Shown here in pieces: positions 37,465 through 46,435 of a DNA stretch of 64,000 bases. Made by a program: the position numbers and the translations under genes. Positions within the stretch are counted from its first letter, which is position 1. Each line of letters starts with the position of its first letter. Source of the DNA: Gammaproteobacteria bacterium (GTDB lineage: Bacteria > Pseudomonadota > Gammaproteobacteria > Pseudomonadales > Pseudohongiellaceae); NCBI GenBank assembly GCA_030832825.1, contig JAURIJ010000010.1:1-64000 (forward strand). The letters are read 5' to 3'. Below the pieces are notes generated by a model. That model did not search any database and was not told the DNA's origin. It saw only the letters and a program-made list of their open reading frames with translations.

Positions 37465-38067
37465 TCACGAGCCCTGCGGCGCCGCCAATACGTTGAAACT
37501 GATGCCAATGCGGTCGCGGTCGCTGGTGTTCTCTTCCACGCCATGCTCCAGCCAGCCTGGGAAAACATAGATGCGGCCCTCTTCCGGACGCATGCGGATC
37601 TCCTCGGCGGTGAAGTCGGACACCTTGTCCACCGGGTAAGTCAGCATGCGCGAGGCCACGCGCGGGTCACGGAAATAGATGCTGCCGCATTCGGGTGCCT
37701 TCAGGCTGATGTAGTAGACACCGCTGAAATGGCAGTTGGCGTGGAAGTGCAGCTTGTTGGACGCACCGGGCGGGCTGATGTTCAGCCAGGACTGCAGCAG
37801 GAACTGCATGCCCGGGCGGAAGTTCAGGGACTCGCCGATGCGGTCGCAGATCTGCAGGATGCGCAGATTGATGTCGTTGAACTCGGGCAGCTCCTGCAGG
37901 ATGTTCAGGCTTTGCCAACCGTGGATGTTGGTGTTCTGCACCCCGGCCGGGTCGCGCTGACGCAGCTCGAGGGCGCGCTGCAGCAGGCTGGCGTTGAAGG
38001 CCTCGCGGTCATCGAAGAGAGTGGTCCAGACCATGCTGGGGAACAGTGCTTGAGGAATGATTTGCAA
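37465..38067 (-). CDS. 2OG-Fe(II) oxygenase family protein (TIGR02466-like)
   Basis: 200 residues, the usual length of this group. The iron ligands appear as the first His in NKLHFHANCHFSGVYYISL and the second His in YVFPGWLEHGVEEN, with the Arg of DRDRIGISFN as the 2-oxoglutarate clamp. The jelly-roll fold continues to the C-terminus. TIGR02466 proteins are small putative dioxygenases of unknown substrate, related to prolyl hydroxylases. It is divergent from the exported 159-residue gene with a 230-base gap. Confidence 0.85.
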   Translation of the reverse strand: MQIIPQALFPSMVWTTLFDDREAFNASLLQRALELRQRDPAGVQNTNIHGWQSLNILQELPEFNDINLRILQICDRIGESLNFRPGMQFLLQSWLNISPPGASNKLHFHANCHFSGVYYISLKAPECGSIYFRDPRVASRMLTYPVDKVSDFTAEEIRMRPEEGRIYVFPGWLEHGVEENTSDRDRIGISFNVLAAPQGS

Positions 38068-38202
38068 AGTCGTGTTTCCTTGTAGTGGTGAATGACAGTT
38101 GTTGTGGAAGAGAGTTGTTGTGAAAGAGGCCGCGCACGGTGTTCAGAGCAGCGTGGTGGCGAGAACAGGGTGTGGCCGTTCTGAAAAGGCCCGAAGATAT
38201 AT

Positions 38203-38232
38203 TTGAATCGCCCGTCCGTCCAGTTTCATAAT
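38203..38232 (+). promoter_or_regulatory. Candidate sigma-70 promoter for the 159-residue exported protein
   Basis: TTGAAT (38203-38208), 18-base spacer, CATAAT (38227-38232), 65 bases before the ATG at 38298. Confidence 0.45.
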
Positions 38233-38297
38233 GCTCCGGGATCAGGCGGGCGCCGCGGGGGCGCCGGCATCACCCACACAGAAGAGAGCGCGCGAGC

Positions 38298-38777
38298 ATG
38301 AGCACACACGCAGGTAAGAGAGCGGCAGTACTGACGATGGCATTGCTGGGGGCGCTGGCCGTGCTGCCGGCGCAGGCGGCCGAGGACGAGCAGGTGGTGA
38401 TCGAGGATCTGACGCCGGCCCAGCTGCGGGAAGAGATCGAGAAGATCCAGACCGAGTTCTATGCGGTGTTCAATCGCCATAATGAAGACGACGCCTTCGA
38501 TGTCATCTGTCAGGAGTTCACCCCCACAGGATCGAACATTCCGCGGACGGGGTGCGAGCCTGGCTTCGTGACGGTGCGCCGGGGCGCGAACGCCAACGAC
38601 TATCGCCTGGGCACCGACGAGCTGCTGACCCAGGACGCCCTCATGCGGGAATTGCAGCCCCAGTTTGCCCAGTTGACCGAAAAGATGAATGCCCTGGCCG
38701 CCACGGACCAGTATTTCCGCGAGCTCGGCCAGATCCTGCAGATGCTGAACGAGCGTCTCAGGGAAATAACACGCTGA
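38298..38777 (+). CDS. Exported protein of unknown function, 159 residues
   Basis: A signal peptide (about 1-27, ending LPAQAAE) is followed by a mostly helical mature part with heptad-like segments (LREEIEKIQTEFYAVFNR near the start and LMRELQPQFAQLTEKMNAL near the end). Two cysteines (VICQEF and GCEPG) may form a disulfide, with the FTPTGSNIPR loop between them. The C-terminal QILQMLNERLREI helix is amphipathic. I do not recognise the family. It precedes the TonB receptor gene by 271 bases with no terminator seen, so co-transcription is possible. Confidence 0.7.
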   Translation: MSTHAGKRAAVLTMALLGALAVLPAQAAEDEQVVIEDLTPAQLREEIEKIQTEFYAVFNRHNEDDAFDVICQEFTPTGSNIPRTGCEPGFVTVRRGANANDYRLGTDELLTQDALMRELQPQFAQLTEKMNALAATDQYFRELGQILQMLNERLREITR

Positions 38778-39048
38778 AAGCGTTACCAAAAGAAGCAAAA
38801 GTGTTACGTGATACCGATATCCACAAACCGTTCGTTCTGTCGCAAAAACCTGCAACTCGACGGAGGTGGCCCATTACAAATTGTTGCTATTGCGCCCGCG
38901 CTGGGACACTATTCGCGGCGTTCCATATCCAATTGGTTCCCAGTCGGGGGGGACTTGGCAATGAGCAGGGATACTCATGGCCTCACGCCGCCCTTCCTGT
39001 TCCATATTCATGCTATTGATAAAAAAAACCATCCAGTAGGAGAGTTGT

Positions 39049-42015
39049 ATGCGAAAGAATGCACCCCACAAGCGCAGGCTGTTGAGCGCGGCGATTTCCC
39101 TGTCCATGCTTCCCATTGCCCACCAGTCTTTCGCTCAGGCCGCACCTGAAGTCGAAGAAGTGGTGGTTACCGGCTCCTATATTCGACGTTCCGAAGGATT
39201 CCAGGCCGCGTCACAGGTCACCCAGCTCAGCGCTGATGACCTCGCCGATGCAGGCACACTGAACCTCGGCGAAGTCATGCAGAGCATGTCCTTCGTTGGC
39301 GGTCCGTCATCTTCCACCACGAACACCATCCAGGGTACGTCTTCACGCAGTCAGACCATCGACCTGCGCGGCCTGGGTTCCCGTTCCACCTTGACTCTGG
39401 TCGACGGCAAGCGTGTCGCCGACGAGAACGTGCAGGTGATGATCCCGACCATCGCGATTCAGCGCATCGACATTGTGGCGGACGGCGCAGCCGCTCTGTA
39501 CGGTAACGAGGCAGTGGCAGGCGTGGTGAACTTCGTGCCGTACACGTCCTATGACGGCGGCAAGGTCGAAGTGTACGGCGAGCGTGATGGCGAAGGCGAT
39601 TACGACGAGCAGTCCGCCCAGGCCATGTGGGGCGGCGACATCGGCGGCCTTGACGTGCTTTTCGCTGGACAGTACCGCACCAACAGCCGTCTGGGGTGGG
39701 ATGAGCGTCCCTACCTGGCGCAGTCCGGCATGAACTACTCCTCACTGGCTCCGGGTAACTACCGTGTCCCGGTGCGTAACGCTGCCGGTCAGTACACTGG
39801 CACCTTCACCAGCGCTGCTGACCCGAACTGCGCCCCTGCAGCGGAGCGTAAGGGCTATGTGGCCGATGCCAAGAACAACCCCTACGGCATGCGCGTGGGC
39901 ACCAACTGCTGGTTCGACTACGGCGATACCCGCAGCTACCGCGAGCCCACTGACACTGCGTCCTTCTTCGCGAACGCGACCTGGGATGTCAGCGAGGATC
40001 TGGTCCTCAAGGCCCAGTACTTCCGCTCACGCCTGGCCGAGACGTCCTACACGTCGACGTCCAACCCGGGTAACTCCCGCATCGGCGAACTGCCCTCCAT
40101 TCGTGGCGAGCAACCCGGCAACCCTTTCCTTGCGAAGAACGCTGCCGGTCAGCAGCTGTACGGTGTTGACGCCAATCGCGACGGTATCCCCGATCGTGGC
40201 ACGGTGGACCTGAACAAGGACGGCCGCATGGACTACATCGTGTCCGGCACCACGGCAAACGGCGTTCTGCTGCACGAAGACGTGTTCGCCCGCTCCCTGC
40301 GTCCGATTAACAAGACGCACACCACGTCCGATGGTCACACCGCTGACGGCGACAACATGTCCGGCAGCTCCGACCACAATAGCCGTTTGAGCCTGCAAGC
40401 CGACTTCACCGTGCCCTTCATAGAAGGCTGGGAAGGTATGGCGTCATACTCACGCAGCGTGAAAGACCTGCGGTACATGTCCAACCAGAACTACAGCATC
40501 TCTGCCATGAAGCAGGGCTTGAACTGTGACGTGCTGCGCGACCGCGATGCCTGCTACAACCCGTTCTTCGTGGTCGACCAGTCCACTAACAACACCAAGG
40601 ACGTGATGAACGCCATCGCCGCTCGCACTCCAGAGTGGAGTGAATTCCATCTGGATACTGTGGATCTGATTCTGAATGGTGAAGTACCACTGGGCGGCTT
40701 CGAGCTCCCAGGCGGCCCGATCGGCGCTGCCGTGGGTTACCAGTGGCGTGGCGACAAGTACACCAACACGCCTTCCGTGGCGGAAATGCGCGGCGACACC
40801 TGGATCGGCAGCCCTTTCCCAGAAACCATCACCTCCGGTTCCCGCGAAGTTGATGCCTATTTCTTGGAAATGGCAATCCCCGTCCTGGAAACCGTGGAAA
40901 TCGAAGCCGCTGTCCGTCAGGAGAAGTTCAGCACTGGCCAGAAGTCCACTGACCCGAAATTCGGGATCACCTGGGCCGCGGCAGACTTCCTGACCCTGCG
41001 TGCCACCACGGGTGATGCGTTCATTGCACCGTCACTGACGCAACTGCTCGACCCGGTAAGCTGTGGTCTGTCCACGGTGTCTGACCGTTTCTCGCCGTTC
41101 TCCGCGTTCACCACTGCCTGCTCCGGCGGCAACCCGGCGCTGGAAAACGAGTACTCCACGTCCAAGCAACTGGGAATGGATCTGTCCTTCGGTGAGTTCG
41201 ATCTTTCCATCACCTGGAACCAGACCGATTTCGACAACCGTATCGTGGGCATCTCCGGCCAGCAGGTCATGAACAATGACTTCGAAGCCTTCAAGAAGTG
41301 GTCAGGCTTCACCGGTTCAGGCGTTGGCGCTGCCAACCAGCCGACCCGTGCTCAGCTGCAGGCCTGGCTGAAAAGCGGTCTGTCCAACCCGGAAATCCTG
41401 CGTGACCCGGACGACCTCGGCAACCTGCTGCAGATCACCTCTCCGGGCAACGTGAACGCCCAGAGCGTGAAGGTCACCGCGTACGACATCCAGGGTAACT
41501 ACCGTTTCAGCCTGGGCGACTGGGGTGACTTCCGCATGAACCTGCAAGCCACGATGATGGATTCCTTCGAGTTCCAGGACAACGCAGCTGCTGCCGTACA
41601 GGAAGGTCTGGGCAAGACCAACCTGCTGACAGCCACCGCGCCTGCCGTGCCCGAGTGGAAAGCCAACCTGCGTCTGGGCTGGGTCATGGGCAGCCACGCA
41701 GTGACTGGTACTGTGCACTACGTGAGTGCGCTGGATTGGGATGGCACCAACTACATCCCGTCAATCCTGCAGTTCGCCAACACCAACCCGAACCCGACTA
41801 TCATCGGTGGTCAGGTCAAGGCCTGGACAGATTTCGACCTGGCCTACACCTACCGTGGTCTGAGCCTGTATGACGGTGAAGTGGGTGTAAGCGTGGGTGC
41901 ACGCAATCTGTTCGACCGTGCTGCTCAGCGTACTCCTGACTTCGCCGGCGTGATCGGCGAGCTGCAGGACCCGATGGGTCGTTCACTCTACGCTCGCGTG
42001 ACTTACGACTTCTAA
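39049..42015 (+). CDS. TonB-dependent outer-membrane receptor
   Basis: 988 residues. The ATG at 39049 follows AGGAGAG (39038-39044). A signal peptide (about 1-30) is followed by the TonB-box-like EEVVVTGSYIRRSE at 35-48, the plug domain (LNLGEVMQSM, QTIDLRGLGSRSTLTLVDGKRVAD, DGAAALYGNEAVAGVVNFV) and a long barrel that ends in TYDF. The plug signature and the long loops are typical of the large receptors for glycans, peptides or other big substrates in marine gammaproteobacteria. The substrate is unknown because no PUL-like genes are adjacent; yjdM, a P460-like gene and a PQQ dehydrogenase follow. A strong terminator ends it. Confidence 0.95.
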   Translation: MRKNAPHKRRLLSAAISLSMLPIAHQSFAQAAPEVEEVVVTGSYIRRSEGFQAASQVTQLSADDLADAGTLNLGEVMQSMSFVGGPSSSTTNTIQGTSSRSQTIDLRGLGSRSTLTLVDGKRVADENVQVMIPTIAIQRIDIVADGAAALYGNEAVAGVVNFVPYTSYDGGKVEVYGERDGEGDYDEQSAQAMWGGDIGGLDVLFAGQYRTNSRLGWDERPYLAQSGMNYSSLAPGNYRVPVRNAAGQYTGTFTSAADPNCAPAAERKGYVADAKNNPYGMRVGTNCWFDYGDTRSYREPTDTASFFANATWDVSEDLVLKAQYFRSRLAETSYTSTSNPGNSRIGELPSIRGEQPGNPFLAKNAAGQQLYGVDANRDGIPDRGTVDLNKDGRMDYIVSGTTANGVLLHEDVFARSLRPINKTHTTSDGHTADGDNMSGSSDHNSRLSLQADFTVPFIEGWEGMASYSRSVKDLRYMSNQNYSISAMKQGLNCDVLRDRDACYNPFFVVDQSTNNTKDVMNAIAARTPEWSEFHLDTVDLILNGEVPLGGFELPGGPIGAAVGYQWRGDKYTNTPSVAEMRGDTWIGSPFPETITSGSREVDAYFLEMAIPVLETVEIEAAVRQEKFSTGQKSTDPKFGITWAAADFLTLRATTGDAFIAPSLTQLLDPVSCGLSTVSDRFSPFSAFTTACSGGNPALENEYSTSKQLGMDLSFGEFDLSITWNQTDFDNRIVGISGQQVMNNDFEAFKKWSGFTGSGVGAANQPTRAQLQAWLKSGLSNPEILRDPDDLGNLLQITSPGNVNAQSVKVTAYDIQGNYRFSLGDWGDFRMNLQATMMDSFEFQDNAAAAVQEGLGKTNLLTATAPAVPEWKANLRLGWVMGSHAVTGTVHYVSALDWDGTNYIPSILQFANTNPNPTIIGGQVKAWTDFDLAYTYRGLSLYDGEVGVSVGARNLFDRAAQRTPDFAGVIGELQDPMGRSLYARVTYDF

Positions 42016-42076
42016 GTCATCCCGCGCGTCAAGCCGTGCAGGTGGCGGGCAGTCGACGTCCCTCACGGCAGCTACC

Positions 42077-42106
42077 GAAAGAGGCCCCTGCGGGCCTCTT
42101 TTTTTT
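42077..42106 (+). terminator. Rho-independent terminator of the TonB receptor gene
   Basis: Stem GAGGCCC (42081-42087) and GGGCCTC (42092-42098) with a 4-base loop, AAA before and eight T residues (42099-42106) after. It separates the receptor from the convergent yjdM gene. Confidence 0.9.
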
Positions 42107-42111
42107 CCTGA

Positions 42112-42453
42112 TCAGGCCTTGCGCACAAACTCCGATTTCAGCTTCATGGCGCCAATGCCATCGATCTTGCAGTCGATGTCGTGATCGCCGTCCACCAGGC
42201 GAATGTTCTTCACCTTGGTGCCGACCTTCACGACCAGCGAGCTGCCCTTGACCTTGAGGTGCTTGATGACAGTGACACTGTCGCCGTCCTGCAGCACGTT
42301 GCCATTGGCGTCCTTGATGACGCGCACTTCCTCCGTGGCACCCTTCGCCGCCTGCGCCGACCATTCATGGGCGCATTCCGGGCAGACCAGCAGATCGCCG
42401 TTCTCGTAGGTGTATTCGGAACCACATTGCGGGCAGGGGGGAAGGGAACTCAT
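42112..42453 (-). CDS. yjdM: YjdM (PhnA family) zinc-ribbon protein
   Basis: 113 residues from the ATG at 42451-42453; upstream sequence in frame is unrelated. An N-terminal zinc ribbon [21 protein letters not shown] is followed by the SH3-like PhnA domain ([37 protein letters not shown]). The family name comes from an old link to alkylphosphonate use that later work did not support; it is often found singly. Length and motifs are normal. Confidence 0.93.
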   Translation of the reverse strand: MSSLPPCPQCGSEYTYENGDLLVCPECAHEWSAQAAKGATEEVRVIKDANGNVLQDGDSVTVIKHLKVKGSSLVVKVGTKVKNIRLVDGDHDIDCKIDGIGAMKLKSEFVRKA

Positions 42454-42612
42454 GCGGAAAAACCTCGTGTGACGTGTGGGATTGCGAAGGGGCGGGATTC
42501 TACGCCTGGCCGGGCGTTCGACCAAGCCGCCGGCTTGTCTTGCCCGGTGCCGAGGAGGACAATGCCGCCACCCCGGCGGAAATCGGTCCGCCCACAGTCA
42601 CGAGGATTTCCC

Positions 42613-43146
42613 ATGCTCAAGAAGACCTTCACCAGAACACTGCTGGCGGGTGCTGCCCTGCTGCTGGCAGGCCAGGCTATGACGGCCGACAACAGCAAGC
42701 AGATCGAGGTGTCCGATGCCTCGTTCGACTGTCTCACGGCCATGACCCAGGTTGGCGAATACTTCGTCGACAATCTGCTGGGCAATCTCGACGCCACCGT
42801 GGCGGTGGCCCAGTCAGCCACCGGCGGCAAGTTCCCGCCCGGTTCCGTCGTCTCCCTGATTCCCTCGGAAGTCATGGTCAAGCACCAGGAAGGCTGGAAT
42901 CCGGCCACCAATGACTGGGAATTCTTCGAACTGCAGGTCTCTCCTGAAGGCAGCAGCATCGCCGTGCGTGGCACCACCGAGGTGGTCAACAGCCGGGGTG
43001 GCAACTGTTTCGGTTGCCACAATCTGGCCCGCCCTGAGTGGGATCTGACCTGTGGCACGGACCATGGCTGTGCGCCGCTGCCCGTCTCACGCGAACAGAT
43101 TCGAGCCATCCAGAGTGGCGATCCGCGCTGCGTGCGCGAGAACTGA
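42613..43146 (+). CDS. Exported cytochrome P460-like protein (single CxxCH)
   Basis: 177 residues. A signal peptide (about 1-25, ending QAMTA) precedes a mature domain with one heme-binding motif, CFGCH at residues 132-136, near the C-terminus. The arrangement resembles the cytochrome P460 family, where a c-type heme is crosslinked to a lysine; candidate strands include FFELQVSPEGSSIAVRG. Such proteins oxidise hydroxylamine or are of unknown role. Additional cysteines (residues 40, 147, 153 and near the end) could form disulfides. It stands 144 bases before the PQQ dehydrogenase on the same strand, so it could be its electron acceptor, an inference from position. Confidence 0.65.
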   Translation: MLKKTFTRTLLAGAALLLAGQAMTADNSKQIEVSDASFDCLTAMTQVGEYFVDNLLGNLDATVAVAQSATGGKFPPGSVVSLIPSEVMVKHQEGWNPATNDWEFFELQVSPEGSSIAVRGTTEVVNSRGGNCFGCHNLARPEWDLTCGTDHGCAPLPVSREQIRAIQSGDPRCVREN

Positions 43147-43290
43147 GTGCACAAATGTTGATCTTAGTGGTGTTCGACTCCTTCTTCCGGGCGTCCTATC
43201 CGCGCGCTTGCAGTGGTTAAGCTGCAGTTAAGTGGTGTCGTGGCATTGTCGGCCCATCGGCATGTCGCCGTCTGAAGAAGGAGAGTTCCC

Positions 43291-45489
43291 GTGAGATCAG
43301 TCATTCCCGCCTTGTCTGCCCTGGTCCTGAGCCTCGCCGGCACTGTCGCGCTGGCGCAGGAAGTCGAGTTCGCTCGCGGCCAGGCCACCTTCGAGGAAGA
43401 GTGTTCCCGCTGTCACGTGCCGGTCGAGATGCAGGCGCGTCTGAATGCGCGCTGGATCGGGCGGCCAGGCGGCGAACTGTATGAGCTGATCCGCACCACA
43501 ATGCCCGCGGAAACCCCGGGCTCCCTCAGCAATGCCCAGTACATGGATCTGGCGGCCTTCCTGATGCGCAATGCCTCCGTGTCCTTGCCGGACACCCTGA
43601 GCGCCGATGCGCTGCTGGCGACGAGCATCACGCCCGCCGCCACTGCCGAGGGCGCCGATGACAGCTTCGCCTGGACCGCCTTCAATGGCAGCAATGCCTC
43701 CACGCGCTACGCGCCGCTGGATCAGATCAACGTCGACAACGTGGACGAGCTGGAGATCGCCTGGGAATTCGATGCCGGCGCCTTCGGCCCCGAGCGCGAG
43801 TCCACCAGTGTCACCACCCCATTGATGGTCAACGGCCGCGTCTATGTCACGGCCGGTGCCACCCGCAATGTCGTCGCGCTGGATGCCGCCACCGGCCAGA
43901 TCCAGTGGATGTGGCGCCCCGACGAGGGCGAGCGCTTCGACGACGCCCCGCGCAAGGGCTCGGGCAAGGGCCTGACCTGGTACGACAACAATGGTCAGGA
44001 ATCCATTTTCACCATCACCCCGGGGTATTACCTCGTGGCGCTGGATGCCCGCACCGGGCGCGAGATCGAGAGCTTCGGCAAGCACGGCAGGGTGGATCTG
44101 CAGCAGGGCCTGCGTCGTGGGCCCGGTCGGGACGACCTCGACATCGGCATGTCCTTCATGCCCATGGCCGTGGACGGCGTCGTGATTGCCGGTGCCGCGC
44201 ATCTGGTGGGCATGCGGCCGATCTCGGCGAGCAATGTGAAGGGCGATATCCGCGGCTTCGATGCCACCACGGGCGAGCTGTTGTGGACGTTCAAGACCAT
44301 TCCCGAGCCGGGTGAGCCCGGGTTCGAGACCTGGCTGGCCGGCGCGGATTTCACGGGCAATGCCGGCGTCTGGGCCCCCATGTCGGCCGACGAGGAACTC
44401 GGCCTGGTGTATCTGCCCGTCGAATCCGCCACTGGCGATCGCTACGGCGGCGATCGACCGGGCAACAATCTCTACGCCAGCTCCACGGTGGCGCTGGACT
44501 ACAAGACGGGCGAAGTGCGCTGGCATTTCCAGAGCACGCATCACGACATCTGGGACTGGGACACCCCGTCGGCGCCGATCCTGGCCGACCTGCCGGACGG
44601 TCGCAAGGCGCTGATCCAGACGCTGAAGCAGTCGCACCTGTTCACCTTCGACCGTGCCACGGGCGCGCCCCTGTTCCCCATCGAGGAGCGTGCCGTGCCC
44701 GCCACGGACGTGCCCGGCGAGTGGACCGCAGCGACCCAGCCTTACCCGGTATTGCCGTTGCCCTACGACAGACAGGGCTTCCAGGAAGACGATCTGGTCG
44801 ACTTCACGCCCGAGATCGTGGCCAAGGCCCGGGAGGCGGCGCGTCCGTTCCGCTTCAGCACTTCCGTGTTCACACCGCCCTCGCTGTTCAAGGACCCGAA
44901 GGATGGCACCGACGGCACGCTGCACCTGCCGTCGTCCACCGGGGGCTCCAACTGGGAAGGAGCAGCCTATGACCCGGAAACGGGTCTGCTCTACGTGCCT
45001 TCGCGCACCGCGACCAGTGTGCTCTCGCTGGTGAACGACCCTGATGTTTCCAGTGTGCAGTTCATCGCTGGCGGAAGCCGCACACCCTCTGTGGATGGCA
45101 TTCCCCTGGTCAAGCCGCCCTATGGCCGCATCACCGCCATCGACATGACGAGCGGCGACCATGTCTGGCAGGTGGTCAATGGCGACACGCCCGAGTCGAT
45201 CAAGAACCATCCGCTGCTGCAGGGTGTCGACATCGGCCGCACCGGCAAGCCCACGCGCTCCGGCCTGGTGCTGACGAAGTCGCTGCTGTTTGCCGGCGAG
45301 GGCGTGGGCGGGGACCCGGTGCTGTGGGCTCATGACAAGGCGACGGGTGACATCGTGGCCCGTCTCGACATGCCCGGCGTGGTGACCGGCGTGCCCATGA
45401 CCTACATGCACGAAGGCAAGCAGTACCTGGTGATGGCGGTGAGCCCGCGCGGCGAAGCGGCGCGCATCGTGGCGCTGGCGTTGCCCTGA
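43291..45489 (+). CDS. Cytochrome c - PQQ-dependent dehydrogenase fusion
   Basis: 732 residues. A GTG start at 43291 follows AAGGAGAG. A signal peptide (about 1-22) is followed by a c-type heme domain with CSRCH at residues 38-42 and the likely axial Met71, then the eight-bladed quinoprotein domain from about residue 130, with WTAFNGSNASTRYAPLDQIN (blade start), SFMPMAVDG, the repeated W-motif-like DATTGELLWTFKT and DYKTGEVRWHFQS, HHDIWDWDTPSAP and SSTGGSNWEGAAYDPETG. The heme at the N-terminus is the reverse of most quinohemoprotein alcohol dehydrogenases, which have it at the C-terminus. It should oxidise an alcohol or sugar in the periplasm and pass electrons to the heme. No adjacent PQQ biosynthesis genes are visible. 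Confidence 0.9.
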   Translation: MRSVIPALSALVLSLAGTVALAQEVEFARGQATFEEECSRCHVPVEMQARLNARWIGRPGGELYELIRTTMPAETPGSLSNAQYMDLAAFLMRNASVSLPDTLSADALLATSITPAATAEGADDSFAWTAFNGSNASTRYAPLDQINVDNVDELEIAWEFDAGAFGPERESTSVTTPLMVNGRVYVTAGATRNVVALDAATGQIQWMWRPDEGERFDDAPRKGSGKGLTWYDNNGQESIFTITPGYYLVALDARTGREIESFGKHGRVDLQQGLRRGPGRDDLDIGMSFMPMAVDGVVIAGAAHLVGMRPISASNVKGDIRGFDATTGELLWTFKTIPEPGEPGFETWLAGADFTGNAGVWAPMSADEELGLVYLPVESATGDRYGGDRPGNNLYASSTVALDYKTGEVRWHFQSTHHDIWDWDTPSAPILADLPDGRKALIQTLKQSHLFTFDRATGAPLFPIEERAVPATDVPGEWTAATQPYPVLPLPYDRQGFQEDDLVDFTPEIVAKAREAARPFRFSTSVFTPPSLFKDPKDGTDGTLHLPSSTGGSNWEGAAYDPETGLLYVPSRTATSVLSLVNDPDVSSVQFIAGGSRTPSVDGIPLVKPPYGRITAIDMTSGDHVWQVVNGDTPESIKNHPLLQGVDIGRTGKPTRSGLVLTKSLLFAGEGVGGDPVLWAHDKATGDIVARLDMPGVVTGVPMTYMHEGKQYLVMAVSPRGEAARIVALALP

Positions 45490-45820
45490 GGGTGGAGCGC
45501 GGTCTGATGGCGTCGACCCGGCCCCGAGCGGCGGGCGCCCCGTTCCGCGACTGACCCGCAGCGGTCCCCGCTGCCCTCGCATCGCCGGGAGCCTCGGTCT
45601 CCCGGCTCACTCGGTGCGGGTATCTTATGTCGCTGAACGGGGCGCCCGCCGCCCGAGGCCTCGTTCAGTGCCAGATCCGCTCAGAACGACTGGCGTTGCA
45701 GCCGCAGAAGGCGCGGACGGCGACTCGGGGCCGGGTCGATTCGCCACGCAAATCTTCGCTTGCCAGCAAGCTCCCACTGCGGGCAAGCTCCCACGCATCA
45801 CACACTCGAGGGCGCCCCGC
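45490..45820. repeat. Structured 331-base stretch with mutually exclusive inverted repeats
   Basis: No gene lies here. Two 32-base arms (45520-45551 and 45629-45660) match at 29 positions as an inverted repeat. Their 77-base loop holds two perfect hairpins (45559-45573, 6-bp stem; 45584-45606, 8-bp stem). A second inverted repeat pairs 45513-45528 with 45724-45739 over 16 perfect positions, and its left arm overlaps the first stem, so the two cannot form at once. A hairpin TCGTTC/GAACGA (45661-45689) and a 12-base direct repeat (GCAAGCTCCCAC at 45766 and 45783) follow. It lies between the PQQ dehydrogenase gene and lemA. An RNA leader, terminator region or REP-like element are all possible. 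Confidence 0.6.
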
Positions 45821-46417
45821 ATGAGCATCACCCCCATCATCATTCTGGCGGCAGCAGCGCTGCTCGTCGTCTACGGCATCGGCATCTACAACCAGCTGGT
45901 CGCCCTGCGCAACCGCTTCCAGAACGGCTTCGCGCAGATCGAGGTGCAGCTCAAGCGGCGCCACGACCTCATTCCCAACCTGGTGGACACCGCCAAGGCC
46001 TACATGGCCCACGAGCGCGATACGCTCGAGGCCGTGATCGCCGCCCGCAATGCGGCCGCTTCGGGGCTTGCCGCTGCGGCCGCCAATCCGGCCAGCGCGG
46101 CAGCGATGGCCGAACTCGGCGCGAAGGAAGGAGCCCTGGGCGCCGCGCTCGGACGCCTGAACGTGGTCATGGAGGCCTATCCCGACCTCAAGGCCAGCCA
46201 GAACATGCTGCAGCTCTCCGAGGAGCTGACCAGCACCGAGAACAAGGTCGCCTTTGCCCGTCAGGCCTTCAACGATCAGGTGATGGCCTACAACACCTAT
46301 CGCCAGTCCTTTCCACCCGTGGCGTTTGCCGGCCTCTTCGGTCACGGCAGCGATGCCGCGCTGCTGCAGTTTGCCGACAGCGCGCAGATCCAGAGCGCCC
46401 CCAAGGTCAGCTTCTAA
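45821..46417 (+). CDS. lemA: LemA family protein
   Basis: 198 residues. The ATG at 45821 begins MSITPIIILAAAALLVVYGIGIYNQLVALRNR, a single N-terminal membrane anchor, and the LemA core follows: FAQIEVQLKRRHDLIPNLVDTAKAY, KASQNMLQLSEELTSTENKVAFARQAFND. LemA proteins are helical, membrane-anchored and often next to a peptidase or membrane protein. The next gene, 18 bases on, encodes an M48 protease, the common pairing. A long structured stretch with alternative hairpins lies directly upstream. The function of the pair is unclear. Confidence 0.95.
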   Translation: MSITPIIILAAAALLVVYGIGIYNQLVALRNRFQNGFAQIEVQLKRRHDLIPNLVDTAKAYMAHERDTLEAVIAARNAAASGLAAAAANPASAAAMAELGAKEGALGAALGRLNVVMEAYPDLKASQNMLQLSEELTSTENKVAFARQAFNDQVMAYNTYRQSFPPVAFAGLFGHGSDAALLQFADSAQIQSAPKVSF

Positions 46418-46435
46418 GCTCGCCCTGACGCCGCC

